32,495 nucleotides of DNA from positions 1 through 32,495 of the IMG/VR virus record IMGVR_UViG_3300025168_000348; one strand, given 5' to 3'. This DNA comes from a virus. The notes under the pieces are model-generated. The model made no database searches, was not told where the DNA came from, and saw only the letters and a list, made by a program, of their open reading frames with translations. Each line of letters starts with the position of its first letter. The first letter of the stretch is position 1. The position numbers and the translations under genes are program-made. Shown here piece after piece: positions 16,714-21,813 of this stretch.

Positions 16714-18602
16714 GTTTACAAATGGCTATGTTTACTCCGAAGACAGAATGGATTCCGCCAACAGAATTGCCCGACTTGACAAGTGCTACGCGCATAGCAA
16801 TTGATGTTGAAACAAGGGATCCTAATCTTAAAACCAACGGACCCGGATGGCCAACTGGCGACGGCGAGGTCGTAGGTTATGCTATTGCGGTCGACAATTG
16901 GTCAGGCTACATACCTATCCGGCATAAAGGCGGCGGTAATCTAGATGAGCGCATCGTTAACAAATGGCTAAAAAAAGTGTTCGAGTGTCCGGCAGAGAAG
17001 ATCATGCACAATGCACAGTATGATCTGGGTTGGATTTACAGAATGGGGTTCACGGTCAACGGTCGTATCATCGACACTATGTTGATCGCATCTCTATTAG
17101 ATGAAAATAGATTTAGCTACACGTTAAACGCCCTAGCATACGACTACCTTAACAAAACAAAGTCAGAGAAAGCATTAGTCGAGGCGGCTCGCCAGTTTGG
17201 TATCGACCCAAAAGCTGAGATGTGGAAGATGCCCGCCATGTATGTCGGTCCATACGCAGAGGTTGATGCTGAGTTAACACTGGAGTTATGGGCTTACTTT
17301 TCCGTGCAACTAGGCAAAGAAGATCTATGGCCAATTGCTAATCTTGAGCTTGACTTGCTCCCCTGTCTAGTTGACATGACGATGCGTGGTGTACGCATTG
17401 ATACGGACAGGCTAGAGCGAACAAGAGATCAAATTCTTAAACGCGAGAAAAGCGTTATCAAACAAATTAAAGACGTTACCGGGTCCAACGTAGAGATATG
17501 GGCGGCGCAATCTTTGGCAACAGCGTTTGATAAAGTCGGAGTTAGTTACCCAAAGACAGAGAAAGGTGCACCGTCGTTCACGAAACTGTTTTTACAAGAC
17601 CACAAGCATCCACTAGCACAACTGATTCTTGAGGCGCGAAACCTCAACAAGACCTCCGGGACGTTTATCAATACCATCATGAAGCACTGCCGCAATGATG
17701 GACGCATTCATAGTCACATAAATCAAATACGATCGGATGATGGGGGAACAGTGTCAGGCCGCATATCAATGTCCAACCCTAACTTGCAACAAATCCCGGC
17801 CCGCGACCCGGTGATCGGACCCATGGTACGCTCGTTATTTTTACCTGAAGAAGGGGACCAGTGGGCGGCAATAGACTTCTCGCAACAAGAACCACGCATC
17901 TTGGTGCACTATGCTCACGTGTATGGAAAGATGAGGGGCATAGAACTAGAAGCCTGTAAAGAATTTGTAGAAGGTTACAAGCATGATCCAGACATGGACT
18001 TCCATACAATGGTAGCTGAGATGGCTAACATCTCCCGCAAGCAAGCCAAAACAATTAATCTGGGTATGATGTATGGCATGGGTGTTAACAAATTGTCTGA
18101 GCAAATGGACATAGAAGTTGCAGAAGCCAAACAATTAGTAAGTCAGTACCACTCCCGGGTACCTTTTGTCAAGGGTTTAATGCAAGGAGTAACAAATAGA
18201 TTGAATGATAAAGCCAGTGCCGGGTCCATCCGGTCTATCTTAGGCCGCAAATGTCGTTTTGACTTGTGGGAACCAGATACTTTTGCAATGAATAAAGCAA
18301 TGCCATACCGGGATGCGGTTAAAGAGTATGGTGAAACAACCCGACTAAAAAGGGCTTACACTTATAAAGCATTGAACCGTTTGATACAGGCTTCCGCGGC
18401 GGACATGACTAAAAAAGCAATGGTAGATATATACAAATCAGGGCGCCTACCTATGATACAGATACATGATGAGGTAGCTATGTCGGTCAAAAACCGGGAA
18501 GAAGCCGTAGAGATTGCAAAAATCATGGTAGATGCTGTACCTCTTGAGATTCCTAGCAAGTGTGATGTTGAGATAGGGGGATCGTGGGGCGAAGCTGAGT
18601 AG
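16710..18602 (+). CDS. polA: DNA polymerase I family A with 3'-5' exonuclease
   Basis: A 630-residue family A polymerase. The N-terminal DnaQ-like exonuclease has AIDVETRD (Asp32, Glu34), MHNAQYD (Asn101, Asp105) and YAEVD (Tyr182, Asp186), so proofreading residues are intact. The polymerase has motif A DFSQQEPR (Asp389), motif B RKQAKTINLGMMYG and motif C IQIHDEVA (Asp587, Glu588). In motif B the residue equivalent to E. coli Phe762 is Leu451; this position is variable among marine phage enzymes and affects dideoxynucleotide discrimination, speed and fidelity. There is no 5'-3' exonuclease domain. It should replicate the phage genome. It closes the replication operon, overlapping the upstream 35-residue gene by four bases. 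Confidence 0.97.
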   Translation: MSLQMAMFTPKTEWIPPTELPDLTSATRIAIDVETRDPNLKTNGPGWPTGDGEVVGYAIAVDNWSGYIPIRHKGGGNLDERIVNKWLKKVFECPAEKIMHNAQYDLGWIYRMGFTVNGRIIDTMLIASLLDENRFSYTLNALAYDYLNKTKSEKALVEAARQFGIDPKAEMWKMPAMYVGPYAEVDAELTLELWAYFSVQLGKEDLWPIANLELDLLPCLVDMTMRGVRIDTDRLERTRDQILKREKSVIKQIKDVTGSNVEIWAAQSLATAFDKVGVSYPKTEKGAPSFTKLFLQDHKHPLAQLILEARNLNKTSGTFINTIMKHCRNDGRIHSHINQIRSDDGGTVSGRISMSNPNLQQIPARDPVIGPMVRSLFLPEEGDQWAAIDFSQQEPRILVHYAHVYGKMRGIELEACKEFVEGYKHDPDMDFHTMVAEMANISRKQAKTINLGMMYGMGVNKLSEQMDIEVAEAKQLVSQYHSRVPFVKGLMQGVTNRLNDKASAGSIRSILGRKCRFDLWEPDTFAMNKAMPYRDAVKEYGETTRLKRAYTYKALNRLIQASAADMTKKAMVDIYKSGRLPMIQIHDEVAMSVKNREEAVEIAKIMVDAVPLEIPSKCDVEIGGSWGEAE

Positions 18603-18609
18603 TCTTTAG

Positions 18610-18638
18610 TTGCTTTATTATATATACTCCTATATAGT
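18610..18638 (+). promoter_or_regulatory. Weak sigma-70-like promoter
   Basis: TTGCTT (18610-18615), a 17-base spacer and TATAGT (18633-18638) lie 28 bases ahead of the ribbon-helix-helix gene. The very AT-rich spacer resembles the promoters upstream of other small units in this region. No terminator separates it from the polymerase gene, so it may add to read-through. Confidence 0.4.
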
Positions 18639-18666
18639 CTCAGACATAGGTAATTGGGAGTGTAAA

Positions 18667-18828
18667 ATGGACACAGAAAAATGGAAAAGTGTGCTTGTTC
18701 CAAAAGAAGTTTATGAGGAAATCAAGCTCAGAGCTAAAACAGAAGGGCGTACAATTAGCGGTCAGCTACGTGTTATGTTTAGTTCTTACAAAGAATCTGA
18801 AAAATTAAAAAAAATTTATAAAGATTGA
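18667..18828 (+). CDS. Small ribbon-helix-helix (Arc-like) DNA-binding protein
   Basis: A 53-residue protein with GGGAG seven bases ahead of the ATG. The sequence WKSVLVPKEVYEEIKLRAKT then ISGQLRVMF has the beta strand plus two-helix pattern of Arc/MetJ-type repressors (strand KSVLVP, helix 1 VYEEIKLRAKTEG, helix 2 TISGQLRVMFSSYK). Such proteins dimerise and bind operators through the strand. It is the first gene of the small-gene region and probably regulates early or delayed promoters nearby. Targets are unknown. Confidence 0.7.
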   Translation: MDTEKWKSVLVPKEVYEEIKLRAKTEGRTISGQLRVMFSSYKESEKLKKIYKD

Positions 18829-18835
18829 TTATTTC

Positions 18836-18864
18836 TGTACTAATCCCATATTATCGCGTATAGT
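18836..18864 (+). promoter_or_regulatory. Promoter of the candidate small RNA
   Basis: TGTACT (18836-18841), a 17-base spacer and TATAGT (18859-18864). The segment CCCATATTATC in its spacer is repeated at 18950-18960 before the next gene. The promoter faces a stretch with no ORF that ends in a terminator. Confidence 0.45.
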
Positions 18865-18870
18865 TTACTC

Positions 18871-18939
18871 CGTGCTCCGTAGGCACTAAGTGGTCTAAAA
18901 AGGTCCTCGTAATGTTATTCATTGCGGGGGCTTTTTTTT
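18871..18939 (+). ncRNA. Candidate small RNA with anti-Shine-Dalgarno loop
   Basis: This stretch holds no ORF but lies between a sigma-70-like promoter and a strong intrinsic terminator, so an RNA of about 70 bases is predicted. Its 5' part folds as GTGC (18872-18875), a seven-base loop TCCGTAG (18876-18882) and GCAC (18883-18886). CTCCGTAG at 18875-18882 is the exact complement of CTACGGAG, the ribosome-binding motif ahead of genes at 20081, 21057, 23429, 24242 and 24745; genes at 19001 and 22817 share seven bases (TACGGAG). A second CTCCGT sits just upstream (18868-18873). It could repress these genes by pairing with their ribosome-binding sites. The promoter, RNA and regulation are all inference from sequence. 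Confidence 0.4.
18905..18939 (+). terminator. Intrinsic terminator
   Basis: Ten-base stem CCTCGTAATG / CATTGCGGGG with two G-T wobbles and loop TTATT, followed by GC and eight T. It ends the noncoding unit that starts at about 18871. Confidence 0.85.
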
Positions 18940-18993
18940 GTTGCAAAGTCCCATATTATCCTATAGAGTCTTACTACTTTTTAACTTACGGAG
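18938..18993 (+). promoter_or_regulatory. Promoter and TACGGAG leader of the 19001 gene
   Basis: A possible promoter TTGTTG (18938-18943), 18-base spacer, TATAGA (18962-18967), then TACGGAG (18987-18993) seven bases ahead of the ATG. CCCATATTATC at 18950-18960 copies the spacer of the preceding promoter. The -35 is poor, so the promoter call is weak. The ribosome-binding site is clear. Confidence 0.35.
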
Positions 18994-19000
18994 TGCAAAA

Positions 19001-19222
19001 ATGAGCGAGAAACAATTTGTTGATGGTCTGATGATCAAAAAACCTAATCCCAATGCGCCTGATTGGATAAAATTTAACGGATCTATCAAACGTGAGGACA
19101 TGATCACGTGGTTAAACTCGATGACCGGGGATTGGATTAACATACAGGTTTGCGAGTCTAAGTCTGGAAAATGGTATGCAGAGGTTGACAATTGGAAGCC
19201 AGAAAGTCAAGGTGGTCAATGA
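19001..19222 (+). CDS. Conserved-looking small protein of the early region
   Basis: A 73-residue protein starting at the ATG after the TACGGAG site; an upstream in-frame ATG at 18938 falls inside the terminator and promoter and is not credible. The sequence (KQFVDGLMIKKPNPNAPDWI, then KSGKWYAEVDNWKPE) is of a type I recall from several unrelated phages, with a conserved ESKSGKWYAEVDNWKP end. It is probably a small beta-rich domain. Function unknown. It overlaps the next gene by ATGA and likely heads a four-gene operon reaching 19795. Confidence 0.75.
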   Translation: MSEKQFVDGLMIKKPNPNAPDWIKFNGSIKREDMITWLNSMTGDWINIQVCESKSGKWYAEVDNWKPESQGGQ

Positions 19223-19437
19223 TGAGCTTTGGAAAACCTAGAAAAAAATTTAGTTTAAACACTGAACTTTTATTGCCAATGCAAGAATCAGAAATGTCGT
19301 GGAAAAAAGCTGATAGTATTATTGATGAACTTATCAGCCGGGAAGCTGAAGAGCTTGATAAGAATGTGCTTAATCAGCGCGACGTTATTAAAGCTAAACA
19401 ATTACGTGAAGCTTGGAAAAGATTGCGACAAGGATAA
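19219..19437 (+). CDS. Small hypothetical protein
   Basis: A 72-residue protein starting with two Met codons at 19219 and 19222, the first overlapping the upstream stop as ATGA. It has a basic N-terminus (GKPRKKFSL) and a long charged helix (WKKADSIIDELISREAEELD, then AKQLREAWKRLRQG). No family recognised. It sits in a tight operon with its neighbours. Confidence 0.6.
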   Translation: MMSFGKPRKKFSLNTELLLPMQESEMSWKKADSIIDELISREAEELDKNVLNQRDVIKAKQLREAWKRLRQG

Positions 19438-19439
19438 TT

Positions 19440-19658
19440 ATGAATATTAATTCGGAAGATTGGGACACTGTTTTGATGACAATGCATAAAATGTTACCAA
19501 AAAATATGGACGATGCGTTGCTCGTGGACCTGATTCACTTCGTCCTTGTGCAATACAACGTGGATTGGCCTCGCGCCCTACGGATCATGCATATTGTTTG
19601 TGATTTACATGCAACACATACCGGGGAGAAGGTCATATCTGACAAAAGCATTCACTAG
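19440..19658 (+). CDS. Small hypothetical protein
   Basis: A 72-residue protein starting two bases after the previous stop. AAGGATAATT upstream supplies a ribosome-binding site overlapping the end of the previous gene. The product is helical and mildly hydrophobic (DALLVDLIHFVLVQYNVDWP, then ALRIMHIVCDLHATH) with several His and one Cys. No family recognised. Confidence 0.55.
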   Translation: MNINSEDWDTVLMTMHKMLPKNMDDALLVDLIHFVLVQYNVDWPRALRIMHIVCDLHATHTGEKVISDKSIH

Positions 19659-19669
19659 AGAGGGTTGCT

Positions 19670-19795
19670 ATGTTAGAGGGTATATTAAGTATTGTTGGTT
19701 TGTTATTTTTTATGGCGTGTTTACAAGGAGCTTGGCTCATAGTCCAAGATAAAGAGGAAGCTTGGAAAGCACGTAACACCAAAAATGGGGAGTAA
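19670..19795 (+). CDS. 41-residue membrane peptide
   Basis: An ORF 11 bases after the previous stop with AGAGAGGG ahead of its ATG. It encodes an N-terminal transmembrane helix (ILSIVGLLFFMACLQGAWLI) and a short charged tail. It is probably an inner-membrane peptide ending the four-gene operon. Function unknown. Confidence 0.5.
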   Translation: MLEGILSIVGLLFFMACLQGAWLIVQDKEEAWKARNTKNGE

Positions 19796-19974
19796 AACAG
19801 CCCGGTGAGCGGTGGCGTCGGGTATTCCTCTTTTCCTCGGAGAAGTTCAAAAAAGGGCAGATGCTGTGTCGGTCCCCAAAGTCAGATTTCATTCCGATCA
19901 ATTTGTCCAACCACCGCTTTATAACTTTTAGTTATTAAAATATTTTTCTTATTCCAAAAAGATATAACCGTAAC
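19796..19974 (+). other. Noncoding stretch with possible structured RNA
   Basis: No ORF with a ribosome-binding site is visible. AGCGGTGG (19808-19815) is perfectly complementary to CCACCGCT (19911-19918), which could close a domain of about 110 bases. Inside it CTTTTC-CTCG-GAGAAG (19830-19845) forms a local hairpin. Just after, ATAACT-TTT-AGTTAT (19921-19935) is a perfect hairpin followed by an AT-rich, T-containing run that may be a weak terminator or the upstream element of the next promoter. No known RNA family is recognised. Confidence 0.3.
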
Positions 19975-20002
19975 TTGACAAAATCTTATACTTTGATATA
20001 AT
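19975..20002 (+). promoter_or_regulatory. Consensus sigma-70 promoter
   Basis: TTGACA (19975-19980), a 16-base spacer and TATAAT (19997-20002), both hexamers perfect, preceded by an AT-rich upstream stretch (19930-19960) that could act as an UP element. It is the strongest promoter in the window and faces the operon 20081-21472. It should be read by host RNA polymerase at once on infection. Confidence 0.85.
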
Positions 20003-20027
20003 AGCCTAGTCAAACAATGATTTGACA

Positions 20028-20040
20028 TGTTCTTTAACAA
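20028..20040 (+). promoter_or_regulatory. boxA-like antitermination element
   Basis: TGTTCTTTAACAA lies about 20 bases after the predicted transcription start. It matches the boxA sequence of gammaproteobacterial rRNA leaders (TGYTCTTTAACA), bound as RNA by NusB with ribosomal protein S10. It is in the 5' leader, before the first gene at 20081. It may make early transcription resistant to termination across the hairpins downstream. The match is seen directly; the function is inferred. Confidence 0.6.
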
Positions 20041-20080
20041 TGTGGATAAACCACTTAACCAGTTCTACGGAGATTTACCT

Positions 20081-20500
20081 ATGGATATTAAAAAAGACTT
20101 TTTGGCTTATATAGACTGCGGCGGTTGCGGTACTTGGGGTAGAGACAAAAACCCTAAAGAGGCTGTCGGACTTGCAATCAAAGCTTTCGTTCGAGACTTT
20201 TGTACCGATTCTGGAACCAACACCGGGAAAAAGTTAATAATAGAAGTTGCTGATGTAACAGGCTATGACAAAATCAATTTCGGAGGGAGCCGGGGCATCT
20301 GGTCCGGTGATGGTGATGATAAGACGTTCGACAGTGTGTGGTATACAGCCGTCGTTCCCGCCAAGACCCACAAGAAGCAGGTGTTGCACGGCAGACCTTA
20401 TCAGGCGTTACTCAAGAAAGCTTTGAGTGAAATGGAAGCCCTGCCATCAATCGAAGATGAGAGTGACGACATACTCATCCAAGATGGATTGCCTTTATAA
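20081..20500 (+). CDS. Hypothetical early protein
   Basis: A 139-residue protein. I chose the ATG at 20081 because CTACGGAG sits eight bases before it; an in-frame ATG at 20027 lies in the boxA leader. The N-terminal part contains CGGCG and WGRDKNPKEAVGLAIKAFV. The middle is Gly-rich (INFGGSRGIWSGDGDDKTFD) and the C-terminus is acidic (IEDESDDILIQDGLPL). No family is recognised. As first gene behind the strongest promoter it may be an immediate-early product that acts on the host. This is inference. Confidence 0.7.
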   Translation: MDIKKDFLAYIDCGGCGTWGRDKNPKEAVGLAIKAFVRDFCTDSGTNTGKKLIIEVADVTGYDKINFGGSRGIWSGDGDDKTFDSVWYTAVVPAKTHKKQVLHGRPYQALLKKALSEMEALPSIEDESDDILIQDGLPL

Positions 20501-20503
20501 ATT

Positions 20504-20538
20504 AACCGCCCCTCCCCGGAGGGGCATCTTAACTAGGA
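20504..20538 (+). repeat. GC-hairpin leader repeat, copy 1
   Basis: A 35-base element with the perfect inverted repeat GCCCCTCC / GGAGGGGC and a tail CATCTTAACTAGGA that supplies the ribosome-binding site of the 20546 gene. It lacks a T run, so it is not a typical terminator. A copy with one extra C lies at 20759-20794. Confidence 0.8.
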
Positions 20539-20545
20539 AATTGAT

Positions 20546-20755
20546 ATGAAACATACAGCAAAAAAGATAGCGCCGGGTAAGTATGAGTACCGCGGTTATA
20601 TCATTCAAAAGGCAGGAAAAGAATGGCAATATGTTCAAAAAAAATATGGAACTCAAGTTGTAGCTTACAAAAAAACTAAAAAAGATTGCATATTGCATAT
20701 CGATTTAGTGACAGTGTGGAAAGACACTAACCGTAAACTTAGTGCCATAAAGTAA
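20546..20755 (+). CDS. Small basic hypothetical protein
   Basis: A 69-residue basic protein (KKIAPGKYEYRGYIIQKAGK, then VQKKYGTQVVAYKKTKKDCI) with AGGA eight bases ahead of the ATG. The Tyr/Lys-rich beta pattern EYRGYIIQ...WQYVQKKYG suggests a small beta-sheet domain. It is flanked by the two GC-hairpin leader repeats. Function unknown. Confidence 0.65.
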   Translation: MKHTAKKIAPGKYEYRGYIIQKAGKEWQYVQKKYGTQVVAYKKTKKDCILHIDLVTVWKDTNRKLSAIK

Positions 20756-20758
20756 ACC

Positions 20759-20794
20759 AACCGCCCCTCCCCCGGAGGGGCATCTTAACTAGGA
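20759..20794 (+). repeat. GC-hairpin leader repeat, copy 2
   Basis: Same element as at 20504-20538 with one extra C in the loop, again placed between a stop codon and the next ribosome-binding site (AGGAG). The duplication covers hairpin, spacer and Shine-Dalgarno sequence. Confidence 0.8.
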
Positions 20795-20802
20795 GTAATG
20801 CA

Positions 20803-21060
20803 ATGGAAGAAGTAAAACGCAAGCGCGGTAGACCACCAAGTGGTCTTACCAAAAACGAACTCTCACAGCGTTCTAAAATAAAGCGTGAAACCAAAAACAT
20901 CACCATCAATGGTGAAGAACTACTTAAACGATTTCTGGATTATAAAAAGCTTGAGTCCGGGTCAATCGGGTTTGAAATAAATAACTCGCAGTTCCTCGCC
21001 GTCCTTCTCAACACGTGGATAAGAAGCAAAGCCCAAAACGCTACGGAGGATGAGTCATGA
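20803..21060 (+). CDS. Small basic protein with AT-hook motif
   Basis: An 85-residue protein beginning MEEVKRKRGRPPSG; RKRGRPP is a canonical AT-hook that binds the minor groove of AT-rich DNA. The rest (NITINGEELLKRFLDYKKLE, then FEINNSQFLAVLLNTWI) is helical. It is likely DNA-binding, possibly a regulator or a replication accessory acting at the AT-rich array downstream. Its coding end contains CTACGGAG (21041-21048), which is the ribosome-binding site of the next gene, and the two overlap by ATGA. Confidence 0.65.
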   Translation: MEEVKRKRGRPPSGLTKNELSQRSKIKRETKNITINGEELLKRFLDYKKLESGSIGFEINNSQFLAVLLNTWIRSKAQNATEDES

Positions 21061-21335
21061 AACTAGAACTAGCGCAATGGGAAGTGATGTTCGCCCTAAC
21101 AAACTACATCAAAGAAGAATACGGCATGGAATGCGACCTCACAGATGGAATCGACGAAGCATCTATCCAATACCAAAAACAAATAGTACCACCAAAGAAA
21201 TACAAAAATGGACGACCCATCAAAAACGAACACGGCTACCCCGTACTCGACTACAAAAACGCAACTTACGAAGACAGGATAATATCATGGGGAGAAACAG
21301 ACTCGATAGCCGTGTACCTAACCTCAATCCCATAA
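21057..21335 (+). CDS. Hypothetical early protein
   Basis: A 92-residue protein coupled to the AT-hook gene by a four-base overlap. It shows ALTNYIKEEYGMECDLTDGI and a Lys/Pro-rich middle (IVPPKKYKNGRPIKNEHGYP). Synonymous positions favour C and A more than in neighbours. The 3' end overlaps the next gene by 49 bases in another frame. No family recognised. Confidence 0.65.
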   Translation: MKLELAQWEVMFALTNYIKEEYGMECDLTDGIDEASIQYQKQIVPPKKYKNGRPIKNEHGYPVLDYKNATYEDRIISWGETDSIAVYLTSIP

Positions 21336-21472
21336 CCAAAATAAGCCACTGCAAACCATGCCGCGGAATGGGATACATGCATAAAAACTACGAAATTGTG
21401 AAATGTGTAACCTGTAACAAGTTCAAAACAGATTTAGAAGCAATTGTCTATTTTGAAGAAGGCGGCACGTAA
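21287..21472 (+). CDS. Small zinc-ribbon-like protein, overlapping gene
   Basis: A 61-residue protein with AGGAT eight bases ahead of its ATG. CKPCRGMGYM (Cys-x-x-Cys) and VKCVTCNKF (Cys-x-x-Cys), 14 residues apart, form a four-Cys site of the DnaJ/zinc-ribbon kind. Its first 49 bases lie inside the upstream gene in another frame. A longer frame to 21050 exists, but only the part from 21287 carries recognisable features. Likely a tiny zinc-binding protein with nucleic acid or protein partner; function unknown. Confidence 0.6.
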   Translation: MGRNRLDSRVPNLNPITKISHCKPCRGMGYMHKNYEIVKCVTCNKFKTDLEAIVYFEEGGT

Positions 21473-21493
21473 GGCACGTAGTCCGCGGCTCAC

Positions 21494-21516
21494 AGCCCCT
21501 TTCGAGGGGCTTTTTT
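21494..21516 (+). terminator. Strong intrinsic terminator with TTCG loop
   Basis: AGCCCCT and AGGGGCT pair around a TTCG tetraloop, followed by six T. It ends the boxA-led early operon 20081-21472. Confidence 0.92.
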
Positions 21517-21525
21517 GTATCTGGA

Positions 21526-21695
21526 GGTTACAAAGTTACACGGTTACATATATAGAGCCAAAATTTAAAAAAAAAAAAAAAGTTAAAATATAGGTGTAAC
21601 CGGTGTAACCGGCGTAACCGGGCCTTTTTTGTGAGAAAATTCAACAACTTGCGGGTTACATATTTGGTTACATATTTGAAAAGTAAAATGTAACC
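21526..21695. repeat. Iteron-like array of GGTTACA / TGTAACC
   Basis: Nine copies in 170 bases. Forward: 21526 GGTTACA, 21534 AGTTACA, 21542 GGTTACA (8-base steps), then 21654 and 21666 GGTTACA, part of a 12-base direct repeat GGTTACATATTT. Reverse: TGTAACC at 21595 and 21604 and CGTAACC at 21613 (exact 9-base steps, unit GGTGTAACC), and 21689. A run of 15 A sits at 21567-21581. Such phased repeats next to an AT-rich tract resemble iteron replication origins or a cooperative operator. Which protein binds is unknown; the AT-hook protein, the ribbon-helix-helix protein and TerS are nearby candidates. Confidence 0.75.
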
Positions 21696-21813
21696 GTAAG
21701 CAGATAATTGCGTTAAAGCCCCGAAAATTAAAAAAATATAAAAAAGAGTTAGATATTGGTATATATAAAGGATTATTTTTAGGTAAACTATCGCTTATTA
21801 ACTGGAGTATCGA
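21696..21813. other. AT-rich leader of the terminase small subunit gene
   Basis: Very AT-rich noncoding bases with A runs and TATATAAAGG near 21760. No good -35/-10 pair stands out. CTGGAG at 21802-21807 is the ribosome-binding site of the next gene. With the iterons upstream it could serve as a DNA-unwinding region, or simply hold a promoter I cannot define. Confidence 0.3.

Noticed and set aside
19796-19974. tRNA or tmRNA gene
   Set aside because: No cloverleaf, T-loop or CCA-like end could be found; only a long-range stem and local hairpins.
21050-21286. N-terminal extension of the zinc-ribbon-like gene
   Set aside because: Arg/Pro/Thr-rich low-quality translation of the upstream gene in another frame. 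The start at 21287 has a ribosome-binding site.
21526-21695. CRISPR array
   Set aside because: Repeats are only 7-12 bases, in both orientations, with no spacers of constant length and no cas genes.
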